DNA of 64,000 nucleotides, from the NCBI RefSeq assembly GCF_000373625.1, contig NZ_KB891988.1, positions 406,052 to 470,051 on the forward strand, read 5' to 3'. Positions 9,442 to 17,721 of the stretch are shown here, piece by piece. The notes beneath the pieces are model-generated. The model made no database searches. It had not been told where the DNA came from and was given only the letters and a program-made list of their open reading frames with translations. The position numbers and the translations under genes were made by a program. The first letter of the stretch is position 1, and every line of letters starts with the position of its first letter. This DNA comes from Streptomyces sp. LaPpAH-108 (GTDB lineage: Bacteria > Actinomycetota > Actinomycetes > Streptomycetales > Streptomycetaceae).

Positions 9442-12162
9442 GTGCCGGAAAACAAAGAGCCTCACGTAGCGAAGTTCGTCTACGACTTCACCGAGGGGAA
9501 CAAGGACCTCAAGGACCTGCTCGGTGGCAAGGGCGCCAACCTCGCCGAGATGACCAACCTCGGACTGCCGGTCCCTCCCGGCTTCACCATCACCACCGAG
9601 GCGTGCAAGGTCTACCTCGACAGCGGGGAGGAGCCCGCGGCACTGCGTGACGAGGTGAGTGCGCACCTCGACGCGCTGGAGCAGCGCATGGGCAAGAAGC
9701 TCGGCCAGGCCGACGACCCGCTGCTGGTCTCCGTCCGCTCCGGGGCCAAGTTCTCCATGCCCGGCATGATGGATACCGTCCTGAACATCGGCCTGTCGGA
9801 CAAGTCCGTGAAGGGCCTGTCCAAGCAGGCCGGCGACGAGCGCTTCGCGTGGGACTCGTACCGCCGTCTGATCCAGATGTTCGGCAAGACCGTCCTCGGC
9901 GTCGACGGCGACCTCTTCGAGGAGGCGCTGGAGCAGGCCAAGGAGGCCAAGGGCGTCCAGGTCGACACCGAGCTGGACGCGGCCGACCTGAAGAAGCTGG
10001 TCACCGCCTTCAAGGAGATCGTCAAGGCGGAGGCGGGCCGGGACTTCCCGCAGGACCCGCGCGAGCAGATGGACCTCGCGATCAAGGCCGTCTTCGAGTC
10101 CTGGAACGGCGACCGGGCCAAGCTCTACCGCCGCCAGGAGCGCATCCCGGGCGACCTCGGCACCGCCGTCAACGTGTGCTCCATGGTCTTCGGCAACCTC
10201 GGCCCCGACTCCGGCACCGGCGTCGCCTTCACCCGCGACCCCGCCTCGGGCCAGCAGGGCGTCTACGGCGACTACCTCCAGAACGCCCAGGGCGAGGACG
10301 TGGTCGCGGGCATCCGCAACACCGTCTCGCTCGCGGAGCTGGAGAACATCGACAAGGCGTCGTACGACCAGCTCATGCAGATCATGGAGACGCTGGAGAA
10401 CCACTACCTGGACCTCTGCGACATCGAGTTCACCATCGAGCGCGGCAAGTTGTGGATGCTCCAGACCCGGGTCGGCAAGCGGACCGCGGGCGCGGCGTTC
10501 CGTATCGCGACCCAGCTGGTGGACCAGGGCCTGATCGACGAGACCGAGGCGCTGCAGCGGGTCAACGGCGCCCAGCTCGCCCAGCTGATGTTCCCCCGCT
10601 TCGACGAGGACGCCAAGGCCGAGCAGGTCGGGCGGGGCATCGCGGCCTCGCCGGGCGCGGCGGTCGGCAAGGCGGTCTTCGACTCGTACACCGCGGTGAA
10701 GTGGTCCCGCTCGGGCGAGAAGGTCATCCTGGTGCGCCGGGAGACCAACCCCGACGACCTGGACGGCATGATCGCCGCCGAGGGCATCCTCACCTCGCGC
10801 GGCGGCAAGACCTCCCACGCGGCCGTGGTCGCGCGCGGCATGGGCAAGACCTGTGTCTGCGGCGCGGAGGAGCTGGAGGTCGACACCAAGCGGCGCCGGA
10901 TGATCGTCCCCGGCGGGCATGTGGTGGAGGAGGGCGACGTCATCTCCATCGACGGCTCCTCCGGCAAGGTGTACCTCGGTGAGGTGCCGGTGGTTCCCTC
11001 GCCGGTGGTCGAGTACTTCGAGGGCCGGATGCACCCGGGCGCCGACGACGCCGACGAGCTGGTCGAGGCCGTGCACCGGATGATGGCCTTCGCGGACCGC
11101 AAGCGGCGGCTGCGGGTACGGGCCAACGCCGACAACGCCGAGGACGCACTGCGCGCCCGTCGCTTCGGCGCCCAGGGCATCGGGCTGTGCCGCACCGAGC
11201 ACATGTTCCTCGGGGACCGGCGTGAGCTGGTCGAGCGGCTGATCCTGGCCGACACGGAGGCGGAGCGCGAGGAGTCGCTGAAGCAGCTGCTCCCGCTGCA
11301 GAAGCAGGACTTCGTCGAGCTGTTCGAGGCGATGGACGGCCTGCCGGTGACGGTACGACTGCTCGACCCGCCGCTGCACGAGTTCCTGCCCGACATCACC
11401 GAACTGTCGGTCCGCGTGGCCCTCGCCGAGTCCCGGCAGGAGCCGCACGAGAACGAACTCCGCCTCCTCCAGGCGGTCCACCGCCTCCACGAGCAGAACC
11501 CGATGCTGGGCCTGCGCGGTGTGCGTCTGGGCCTGGTCATCCCGGGCCTGTTCACGATGCAGGTCCGCGCCATCGCGGAGGCCGCCGCCGAGCGCAAGGC
11601 GGCCAAGGGCGACCCGCGCGCCGAGATCATGATCCCGCTGGTCGGCACCGTCCAGGAGCTGGAGATCGTCCGCGAGGAGGCCGACCAGGTCATCGCGGAG
11701 GTCGAAGCGGCGACGGGCACGCGCCTGAAGCTGGCGATCGGCACGATGATCGAACTCCCGCGCGCCGCCCTGACCGCCGGCCAGATCGCCGAGGCCGCCG
11801 AATTCTTCTCCTTCGGCACGAACGACCTCACCCAGACGGTGTGGGGCTTCAGCCGGGACGACGTGGAGGCATCCTTCTTCACGGCGTACCTGGAGAAGGG
11901 CATCTTCGGCGTCAGCCCGTTCGAGACGATCGACAGGGACGGAGTGGGCTCCCTGGTCAAGTCGGCTGCCGCGGCAGGCCGTTCGACCCGCCCCGACCTG
12001 AAACTCGGCGTCTGCGGCGAACACGGCGGCGACCCGGAATCGGTCCACTTCTTCCACGAGGTCGGCCTGGATTACGTCTCCTGCTCCCCGTTCCGCATCC
12101 CGGTCGCCCGACTTGAGGCGGGCCGCGCGGCCACGGAGTCGAGGGGCAGCGACCACCGCTGA
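9442..12162 (+). CDS. ppdK: Pyruvate, phosphate dikinase
   Basis: Encodes 906 residues, the usual length of bacterial PPDK. It interconverts ATP, phosphate and pyruvate with AMP, diphosphate and phosphoenolpyruvate, linking glycolysis and gluconeogenesis in the cytosol. The N-terminal nucleotide-binding domain opens with FTEGNKDLKDLLGGKGANLAEM. The swivelling phosphohistidine domain contains GGKTSHAAVVARGMGKTCV with the catalytic His. The C-terminal PEP/pyruvate barrel ends with LGVCGEHGGDP and DYVSCSPFRIPVARL. GTG 9442 is chosen because AAGGAG lies 9 nt upstream; frame before it is non-coding in character. A degenerate copy of its 3' end lies 6.9 kb downstream, and the two copies bracket the accessory island. 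Confidence 0.97.
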   Translation: MPENKEPHVAKFVYDFTEGNKDLKDLLGGKGANLAEMTNLGLPVPPGFTITTEACKVYLDSGEEPAALRDEVSAHLDALEQRMGKKLGQADDPLLVSVRSGAKFSMPGMMDTVLNIGLSDKSVKGLSKQAGDERFAWDSYRRLIQMFGKTVLGVDGDLFEEALEQAKEAKGVQVDTELDAADLKKLVTAFKEIVKAEAGRDFPQDPREQMDLAIKAVFESWNGDRAKLYRRQERIPGDLGTAVNVCSMVFGNLGPDSGTGVAFTRDPASGQQGVYGDYLQNAQGEDVVAGIRNTVSLAELENIDKASYDQLMQIMETLENHYLDLCDIEFTIERGKLWMLQTRVGKRTAGAAFRIATQLVDQGLIDETEALQRVNGAQLAQLMFPRFDEDAKAEQVGRGIAASPGAAVGKAVFDSYTAVKWSRSGEKVILVRRETNPDDLDGMIAAEGILTSRGGKTSHAAVVARGMGKTCVCGAEELEVDTKRRRMIVPGGHVVEEGDVISIDGSSGKVYLGEVPVVPSPVVEYFEGRMHPGADDADELVEAVHRMMAFADRKRRLRVRANADNAEDALRARRFGAQGIGLCRTEHMFLGDRRELVERLILADTEAEREESLKQLLPLQKQDFVELFEAMDGLPVTVRLLDPPLHEFLPDITELSVRVALAESRQEPHENELRLLQAVHRLHEQNPMLGLRGVRLGLVIPGLFTMQVRAIAEAAAERKAAKGDPRAEIMIPLVGTVQELEIVREEADQVIAEVEAATGTRLKLAIGTMIELPRAALTAGQIAEAAEFFSFGTNDLTQTVWGFSRDDVEASFFTAYLEKGIFGVSPFETIDRDGVGSLVKSAAAAGRSTRPDLKLGVCGEHGGDPESVHFFHEVGLDYVSCSPFRIPVARLEAGRAATESRGSDHR

Positions 12163-12213
12163 CCTACCCGGGGGGTGGCGGTGATCGCTACCCCCTCCCA
12201 GCCCCGGACCCGC

Positions 12214-12294
12214 CGTCGGTCCCCGACCCTCACCACCGATCGACGACGGCTCCGGCGCCACAGAGGGGGCGGCACCCTGTGCGGGGGTGCCGCC
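12214..12294 (+). repeat. Left copy of island-flanking direct repeat (ppdK terminator region)
   Basis: Bases 12214-12262 are identical to 19068-19116 (49 bases), and 12263-12294 are identical to 19118-19149 (32 bases); a single extra A separates the blocks in the right copy. The repeat begins about 50 bases after the ppdK stop and includes the ppdK terminator hairpin. Being non-coding and yet more conserved than the duplicated coding segment, it could be a recombination core, but no integrase gene lies between the copies. Confidence 0.85.
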
Positions 12295-12297
12295 TCT
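12262..12297 (+). terminator. ppdK rho-independent terminator
   Basis: The hairpin arms GGCGGCACCC and GGGTGCCGCC flank a short loop (12268-12294), the typical strong G+C-rich stem used in Streptomyces without a long U-run. A second weaker hairpin (GGGGGGTGGCG/CGCTACCCCC, about 12171-12197) precedes it directly after the stop codon. Confidence 0.65.
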
Positions 12298-12821
12298 TCG
12301 CATGCGGTCTGGGTAGCTTGTCAAGCTACGTCGCTGACCAGGACGAATGGTGTTTGCTGGCGTTGGTTGTCGCTGAGCCTGCGCGGAGCTGTTGTGCCCT
12401 GGGGGTGCGGATCGGACATATCGCGTTCGGTGGTAGTTGTCAGAGGGGCGTACCTGCGGTGTTCTTAACAGCCGCAACTGACCAACGCCGTCCGGGGGTC
12501 ATGCGCATTGAGTCGGGGGCCGCGGAGCTGCGCCGCGAGGACCGGTACGTGACCTGGCACCGTCACGCCCCGTTGCCAGCCAGAGGTTGATCCGGAGGCC
12601 TGGGCCGGTGGATACGAGCGTCAACGGCTCACGACACTAGTTCTCCGGGCTTGGGCATGGTGGTAGTAGTGTCGCAGATCTACATGGCTGGCCTGCGGGT
12701 GTTGGTTGCTACGGGTCACCGATCAGCACTGAGCGGTCTCGGACGGCCCACAGACGGCCCGGAACTACGCGAGAGCTGGCTGCGTCTACCAGGGTGGATC
12801 AAGAATGAGGGGCGTCCGAGC
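12295..12821. other. Island left end, no clear gene
   Basis: This gap of about 530 bases after the ppdK terminator holds a perfect 17-base palindrome at 12313-12329. It also holds a short open stretch from ATG 12501 (MRIESGAAELRREDRYVTWH and onward, about 29 codons) that could be the remnant of a regulator. Neither has a ribosome binding site good enough for a gene call. Base composition falls toward the lower-G+C genes that follow. Confidence 0.4.
12313..12329. promoter_or_regulatory. Perfect 17-bp palindrome just inside the island
   Basis: GTAGCTTG at 12313-12320 and CAAGCTAC at 12322-12329 are perfect inverted repeats around one base. The site lies 19 bases inside the left flanking repeat. 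It could be a regulator or recombinase binding site; no matching second copy was found. Confidence 0.4.
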
Positions 12822-13457
12822 GTGCTAGCAGCGACGAACACAAACAGTGCGGGAGCTCTCCCACCTGCCGTGGTAGTAGCCATGTGCGCTCTCCTCTTCA
12901 CCATCGCCTCGTTTTGGTGGCTCAACGCACGCCAAGGGGCACTCAAGTCGTATAGCCCTCACTCTTTCGCTGCGGTGGCAACACGCAGTAAAACGCTTAT
13001 CCGGATACCGCTCGTCTTCTACAATACCGGACCAAAGCCAATTGTTGTACAGAATCTGCGCCTAACCTTCAAGGGGGGCGCAGGGGATTCTATAACACTA
13101 CCTTGGAGAACGACTCGCGACAGGATTAGGCCAGAGAAAGATGACGATCCTAGGCTACCTAGCGTCTTCGTCGTAGCTGGCCGGTCTGCAGTGCAAATAT
13201 TCGTAGAGTTTGGCGTCGAATTTCCTCACTTCATCCCCGAGCATCGGAAATATGACGCCATGATTGAATGCAAGCTTGGCCACAAGAGGCGCTGGGGTCA
13301 ACTCCTCGCTTTCCCTCTTCAGATCGGAAATGTGACCAGTCCGGCAACCTATATTGCGTATAGTAATGAATCTGACCAAATTTCCGAACATGAAAGGGAG
13401 AAGGCTGTAGCGGTCCTGGAAAATTTGAGGTCATCCGCAGGCCCCACTGCAACCTAA
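12822..13457 (+). CDS. Hypothetical membrane-anchored protein
   Basis: Encodes 211 residues from GTG 12822, which has GAGGGG 8 nt upstream; the frame is open back to 12651, but that part looks non-coding. One N-terminal hydrophobic segment (AVVVAMCALLFTIASFWWL, about residues 14-33) is followed by a mostly beta-strand-like soluble domain with LIRIPLVFYNTGPKPIVVQN. I do not recognise a family. Codons such as ATA, GTA and AAA are frequent, so G+C content is clearly lower than in the surrounding chromosome. The next gene starts 38 bases downstream on the same strand, so the two probably form a unit. Confidence 0.6.
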   Translation: MLAATNTNSAGALPPAVVVAMCALLFTIASFWWLNARQGALKSYSPHSFAAVATRSKTLIRIPLVFYNTGPKPIVVQNLRLTFKGGAGDSITLPWRTTRDRIRPEKDDDPRLPSVFVVAGRSAVQIFVEFGVEFPHFIPEHRKYDAMIECKLGHKRRWGQLLAFPLQIGNVTSPATYIAYSNESDQISEHEREKAVAVLENLRSSAGPTAT

Positions 13458-13495
13458 GCAATCAAAGCCTCTCGCGCGAAAAGACAGGAAAAGCC

Positions 13496-14284
13496 ATGCC
13501 CATTCCATCCCTTCCCCGCTTTCTCTACCTGGACGATAGGGCGCTGGGGGAGTATCTTTCCGTCGTGGAGGAGGGCCTTTCCGATGAATCGAAGATGCGA
13601 CGCATGTCTAGCGCGACTGGAATCGAGCCCACCGCGCTGGGGGAACCTGTAAGCGGTGATTCCACCTCCGAGGAAGAGCGAGTAATCCGCGAAACAGCTA
13701 GCCAGCGCTTCATCCGCCTGGTAACTGCCCTCGATGCAGCTTCCCTCCGCTGGCGCTATCGCGACATCGAAGACCTTGGTGAGGAATTTGACGTCGTTAA
13801 AGTAGCGGACATTGTGCAGGTGCAGTGCGAAGTGGAGATTCCTCCTTTTGTTCGCATGTTTAGTCAGCCAGACCAGTTGGATGGCATGGTGAATATGATT
13901 GAAGCATTTCGCGCAATGGCCCCACTGCTGGGACAGGATCTCGACGGGCTCCCTGGGAAGAAAGAGGCGAAAGCCGTCCGGGACTTTGGTAAGGCAATGA
14001 AGTCGGATGTGGTTATCGTCGGCGACCAGGAAGAGGGCGGCCCTCAGGTCACCGGCAAGTTGCATCAGGACTTCATTCGAGATGAGATCGAAGGAGAGGT
14101 GTTCATCCTTGGAAAGATTTCCAAGCGCCTGAAAGATGGTGAAACACATTCTCTCCTGGCAATCCCTGGCGCATCCCTGATGAGTCGGCAGCAGCGTCGG
14201 CAAGCTGCTCGACAAGAGCAGACCGACGAGACCACGCTGGTAGGCCCTGCCCTGGCGCTCGACATCCTCGCGATTTATCGCTGA
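13496..14284 (+). CDS. Hypothetical protein, possibly DUF6414-like
   Basis: Encodes 262 residues starting at ATG 13496 with AGGAAAAG upstream. The N-terminus RFLYLDDRALGEYLSVVEEGL resembles the opening of DUF6414-type proteins, in which a LYLD motif is followed by a helix. The middle is helical and charged, and a QQRRQAARQEQ segment lies near the C-terminus. No transmembrane segment or known catalytic motif is visible. Base composition is lower in G+C, like the preceding membrane protein. Such pairs in accessory islands are often defence or phage-related, but that is inference; the function is unknown. Confidence 0.65.
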   Translation: MPIPSLPRFLYLDDRALGEYLSVVEEGLSDESKMRRMSSATGIEPTALGEPVSGDSTSEEERVIRETASQRFIRLVTALDAASLRWRYRDIEDLGEEFDVVKVADIVQVQCEVEIPPFVRMFSQPDQLDGMVNMIEAFRAMAPLLGQDLDGLPGKKEAKAVRDFGKAMKSDVVIVGDQEEGGPQVTGKLHQDFIRDEIEGEVFILGKISKRLKDGETHSLLAIPGASLMSRQQRRQAARQEQTDETTLVGPALALDILAIYR

Positions 14285-14628
14285 CGCGTATGCGCAGGTC
14301 GGCGGAGCGGCTTTGGGTTGGAGCTGCCTTGGGGCGAGTGATCATGGCCCCGTAAGCTTCCGGCGAGGTGAGCAGTCTGCGGACTTGCCCGCTAAAGCGC
14401 GACGTGGGGGCCATGCTCTTAGAGGATCGCCCCAAAGGGGCTGCCTAAAGCCATGGAACCGGCCACCCTAGCCCCAGAAGGTGTCTCCTCCTTCTTGCCT
14501 GCAGTCGCCGAACGCGCCCGCGCCGTGCGCGGGCCTTGATGGAGTAAAGAAAGTTGTACCGCGCTGCCAGCGCTAGAACAGCTGCGTGACGAAGGCTGCT
14601 GCTCCCTGAGTGCTTACCACCGTTGACA
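14285..14628. other. Intergenic region between two converging genes
   Basis: No gene is supported in these 344 bases. ATGGCCCC (about 14344) and GGGGCCAT (about 14407) form a loose inverted repeat. An inverted repeat TGACATCA/TGATGTCA at 14624-14644 overlaps the stop codon of the methyltransferase and may act in its termination. The region may also be a junction between two separately acquired segments, because codon use changes across it. Confidence 0.4.
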
Positions 14629-15450
14629 TCAAATGCTGATGTCAGCAGGGGCCCTTCCCGCGGCCAGTAGATGCGAACTGGCAGCAAGCAGCTCTGGGTA
14701 AGGTTCGGCCATGCGGGCCGCTTCCATGGCAGATGCAATCAGCTCATCTGTTGGTCCTTCACCCGGCTGCTGCTCCGCCGCCTTCACCAGCGACCACGCA
14801 GGGCCCTCGATTCCGAAGACCTGCACATTGGTCAGTCCGGACTTCAGCAGCTCTGAAGCCAGCTCCTCAGCCCTGTGGAAGTAGCTCAGGGTGAACCCTC
14901 GCGCACCGTCATAGACGGCCGTCTCTAGGATCTTTGAGACGGAGTCACGAATTCGCTCCGTGTGAAGGTGGGCGTACGTCACGTGCTCAAAGAGCGAGGC
15001 GTACCGGTTGATGGCTGCTGCCACGACCAGGCCGCCCGGCTTCACCACGCGCTGAGCTTCTGCCAGTGCAGTACGCCGGTCCTCGGGATCGGGAAGGTGG
15101 TACAGAGGACCAAGGAGCTGTACGACGTCGAAACTGTCATTCGGCTCGTTCAGATCGCGGGCGTCTCCCACAACCGCTGAGCAAACGGCTGACGCTGCCT
15201 CGACATGCCGAGGGACCGGGTCCACCAGCGTCACGTCATAGCCGTCCTTCACGAGCCATTCGGCATGAATTCCGGTACCGCCGCCCACGTCGAGCACGCG
15301 GGCCGGTGCAGGGGGGAGGAACCGTCGAAGAAGCTCTTGTGTTCGGGCCAGCTCCATCCGTCCGTCTGCCGAGCTGCGCAGGCGGTCGTCCTCGTCCACC
15401 GTCTCGCCGTAGAACCGCATTACGGAGGGGGCCAGTTCGGGAGTCGACAT
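14629..15450 (-). CDS. Class I SAM-dependent methyltransferase
   Basis: Encodes 273 residues. The SAM-binding core is clear: VLDVGGGTGIHAEWL (motif I, about residue 50), VTLVDPVP, DARDLNEPNDSFDVVQLLGPLYHL and VVKPGGLVVAAAINRY. The C-terminal half is variable, so the substrate cannot be told. It diverges from the GntR gene across a 56-base gap that carries the operator. AGTATC/GATACT at 15457-15462 with GTCCAG/CTGGAC 18 bases away forms a promoter placing transcription at or close to the ATG, so the mRNA is probably leaderless. It may modify the neighbouring peptide or give resistance to the product. Confidence 0.85.
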   Translation of the reverse strand: MSTPELAPSVMRFYGETVDEDDRLRSSADGRMELARTQELLRRFLPPAPARVLDVGGGTGIHAEWLVKDGYDVTLVDPVPRHVEAASAVCSAVVGDARDLNEPNDSFDVVQLLGPLYHLPDPEDRRTALAEAQRVVKPGGLVVAAAINRYASLFEHVTYAHLHTERIRDSVSKILETAVYDGARGFTLSYFHRAEELASELLKSGLTNVQVFGIEGPAWSLVKAAEQQPGEGPTDELIASAMEAARMAEPYPELLAASSHLLAAGRAPADISI

Positions 15451-15456
15451 GGTCGC

Positions 15457-15486
15457 AGTATCGTGCGTACCGGTGGACCAGTCCAG
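15457..15486. promoter_or_regulatory. GntR operator in methyltransferase/gntR divergent promoter
   Basis: Bases 15469-15486 read ACCGGTGGACCAGTCCAG and match 17 of 18 bases of the reverse complement of the operator in front of the radical SAM gene. It occupies the spacer between the methyltransferase -35 (15481-15486) and -10 (15457-15462) boxes and lies 20 bases before the gntR ATG. Binding would block both directions, giving autoregulation. Confidence 0.65.
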
Positions 15487-15506
15487 TGTGCGAGGTAGGG
15501 GAAACC

Positions 15507-16223
15507 ATGGCCGTTCTGAAGTACGAGGAGATCGCCGAGTCGCTTCGGGCCCGCATCGCCGCTGGTGAGTTCGCCCCCGGCGAGATCATTCCGTCAGGCC
15601 GAGATCTGGCCGAGCAGTGGGACGTGTCGCGGGCCACCGCCATCAAGGCGGTGGACGTGCTCCGCAACGACGGCGTGGTGGTGGCCAAACAAGGGACCGG
15701 TTTCGTGGTCACGGAGACACCATTGGCGCGGCCCGCTGGTGCTCGGCGAGCCGGGTCGGCGCGCATCCTCGGTGGGATGCCGTTCCGGCGGGTCGGGGTG
15801 CCGGACTGGGTCGAACCGCCTGCGCACGTGGCCAACGCGCTCGGCTTGGCGCCCGGCGTACAGGCGCTTCGTCGCGTGCGCATCCTTCAACTCCCTGACG
15901 GAAGCCCCAACAGCTGCGTGGAAGCGTGGTTCCCTCCCGAGATCGGAGAGGCAGCACCCCGGCTGTCCGGCGCCGCGCCCATCGCCGAGGGCACGACTCG
16001 CTACGTCCGTCGGCAGACCGGGCGTTTTCCGGCAGAAGGAGTGGACGTCATCACCGTGCGGCTCGCCACCGAAGTTGAGGCGGAGCGGTTGGGGGTCGAG
16101 GAAGGCAGCGCTGTCGCGGTTCTCCTGCACACGGCGCGTGACCAGGAGGGGCGTCCGCTGGTCTGCGAAGAGGGTGTTACGCCTGCCTCGCTCTTCGAGC
16201 AGGTGGACACCTACGCGATGTGA
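15507..16223 (+). CDS. GntR family regulator (HutC/KorSA-like)
   Basis: Encodes 238 residues. The N-terminal winged helix is textbook GntR: YEEIAESLRARIAAGEFAPG, LAEQWDVSRATAIKAVDVLR and a QGTGFVV wing (residues 5-72). The C-terminal half is a UTRA ligand-binding domain (about 85-235) with EGVTPASLFEQVDTYAM at the end. The HutC/KorSA subgroup contains many regulators of Streptomyces integrative elements and metabolite clusters. ATG 15507 has TAGGGGA upstream. Its own promoter and that of the radical SAM operon carry the same inverted-repeat site, so it is probably the local repressor; the ligand is unknown. Confidence 0.9.
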   Translation: MAVLKYEEIAESLRARIAAGEFAPGEIIPSGRDLAEQWDVSRATAIKAVDVLRNDGVVVAKQGTGFVVTETPLARPAGARRAGSARILGGMPFRRVGVPDWVEPPAHVANALGLAPGVQALRRVRILQLPDGSPNSCVEAWFPPEIGEAAPRLSGAAPIAEGTTRYVRRQTGRFPAEGVDVITVRLATEVEAERLGVEEGSAVAVLLHTARDQEGRPLVCEEGVTPASLFEQVDTYAM

Positions 16224-16337
16224 GAAACATCCGTAGCGGAAGCTCACCCGCTCCGCTACGACGGCATCTTTGATGCTTCGTCAAGTGCTTTGAGCTGCTG
16301 AGACGTACTTCCGCGTTCGTCAGCTCTAGGTTCACTC

Positions 16338-16366
16338 TTGACTGGACCGGTCCACCGGTCCAGTCT
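16338..16366 (+). promoter_or_regulatory. Promoter and GntR operator of the radical SAM-peptide operon
   Basis: TTGACT (16338-16343) and CAGTCT (16361-16366) are spaced by 17 bases. Inside lies a near-perfect palindrome, CTGGACCGGT-CC-ACCGGTCCAG at 16342-16363, whose arms are 10 bases each. A bound repressor would cover the whole core promoter. The rest of 16224-16602 contains no supported gene. Transcription from here gives an untranslated leader of about 230 bases before the radical SAM start, long enough for further control. Confidence 0.65.
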
Positions 16367-16602
16367 GAAGTGCAACGCCGCACCGCCACACGGCGGAACG
16401 GTCCCGGTTCGGGATGGCCTGCCACTCCGCCGAATCTCTCTGGATGGTGTCGTGATGCAGTGCGTTCACTGGCGTCGCGTGCCCCTGGACCTGGTGCGAG
16501 AAGCCCGGGAGAAGTCGACCGTTGATCACGTCGACAGGGCGGTGCAGTGCCAACTGTCCAAGCCGAGCAGCACACTTGCGAAGACCCTCCGGAGGAGGTC
16601 CC

Positions 16603-17721
16603 GTGCACCAGCTGATCGCGAGCCCGTACAACGGGACGTTCCTGATCGCCCGCCCCGGCTCCAAGGGCGGCATGCGTATCCCTCGGACGCATTACGAAGA
16701 GCTGGCCTCGATCGCCGAGAGCAGCACCCCTCTGCCTGCCTGGCTCATCGACCACGCCCGCACGGCCTGGACCGTGGACCTGGCGGGCGCGGTGATGCGG
16801 GACGCCGTCCTCGTACGCTCCGGTACCGGTCTCGGCTATGGCCGGGCCACGTACGAGATCAACAAGGGCTGCAACTTCAACTGCGAGCACTGCTACCTCG
16901 CGGAGCGGAAGTTCGAGGGACTGCCCTGGCCGGACAAGGTCCGGCTTCTACACCTGCTGCGGGACGCGGGGGTGCTGTGGCTCCAGTTCACCGGCGGTGA
17001 GCCGCTGATCGACCGGGACTTCGTGGACGCGTACACGCTTGCTCACCGCTCCGGGATGCTGATCGAGATCCTGACCAACGGCTCCCGGCTCCACCGCCCC
17101 GAGATCATCGACCTCCTGCGCGACCTGCCACCGCACAAGGTGACCGTCTCCCTCTACGGGGCGACGCCGGACAGTTTTGACTCGCTCACCCGCAAGCCGG
17201 GGGCGTTCAAGCTGGTCGAGAAGGGGCTCGTCGCGGCGCGCGAGGCCGGTATCGCGCTGGAACTGGCGCTGATCATCGCCCGGCACAACGCCCACGAGCT
17301 GGACGCCATGCGCGCCCTCGCCGAGCGGTACGGGGCGAGCCGCCAGGAATACGGCACGATCTCCCCCACGTACACCGGCTCGCCCGAACCGCTGGCCGCA
17401 CAGGCTCCCGGCTTCCTGGACAAGACCAGCGTCTTCAAGGGCTGCCCCGCCGGCCACACTTTCTTCCACGTCGACCCGCACGGCCTGGCGACCATGTGCA
17501 AGGTCGGCCGCGAGAACCCCATCGACCTCATGTCCGAGGGCCTGGACGGACTCCTTCGTCTGCCCGGCATCGCCGATGCCCAGATGCTTCGCACCGGTGG
17601 CTGCGGCGGCTGTCAGCTCTCCGGCACCTGCCGGGTCTGCCGACCACTCGCCAAGGCGTACCAGGAGGCGAAGGCACCACTGAACACCTACTGCCGACAC
17701 GGAAGCGAGGAAGCGTCATGA
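16603..17721 (+). CDS. Radical SAM/SPASM peptide-modifying enzyme
   Basis: Encodes 372 residues from GTG 16603, with GGAGGAGG 4 nt upstream; the frame extends further 5' but without a start signal. The [4Fe-4S] motif is CNFNCEHC (Cys90, Cys94, Cys97), followed by FTGGEPL and VSLYGATPDSFDSLTR. The C-terminus is a SPASM domain with Cys281, Cys299, Cys334, Cys337, Cys343, Cys346 and Cys364, enough for two auxiliary clusters. An N-terminal ~75-residue part may be a peptide-recognition region. SPASM enzymes typically form carbon-sulfur or carbon-carbon links in ribosomal peptides or mature cofactors such as mycofactocin. The stop overlaps the start of the small peptide gene (ATGA), pointing to that peptide as substrate. 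Confidence 0.88.
   Translation: MHQLIASPYNGTFLIARPGSKGGMRIPRTHYEELASIAESSTPLPAWLIDHARTAWTVDLAGAVMRDAVLVRSGTGLGYGRATYEINKGCNFNCEHCYLAERKFEGLPWPDKVRLLHLLRDAGVLWLQFTGGEPLIDRDFVDAYTLAHRSGMLIEILTNGSRLHRPEIIDLLRDLPPHKVTVSLYGATPDSFDSLTRKPGAFKLVEKGLVAAREAGIALELALIIARHNAHELDAMRALAERYGASRQEYGTISPTYTGSPEPLAAQAPGFLDKTSVFKGCPAGHTFFHVDPHGLATMCKVGRENPIDLMSEGLDGLLRLPGIADAQMLRTGGCGGCQLSGTCRVCRPLAKAYQEAKAPLNTYCRHGSEEAS

Noticed and set aside
13454..14215. A 253-residue minus-strand frame
   Set aside because: It is antisense to the DUF6414-like gene, which has the better start, ribosome binding site and coherent helical sequence.
16455..17000. A frame beginning in the radical SAM leader and running into the enzyme gene
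   Set aside because: It overlaps the radical SAM gene in another frame, lacks a ribosome binding site and becomes Arg-rich.
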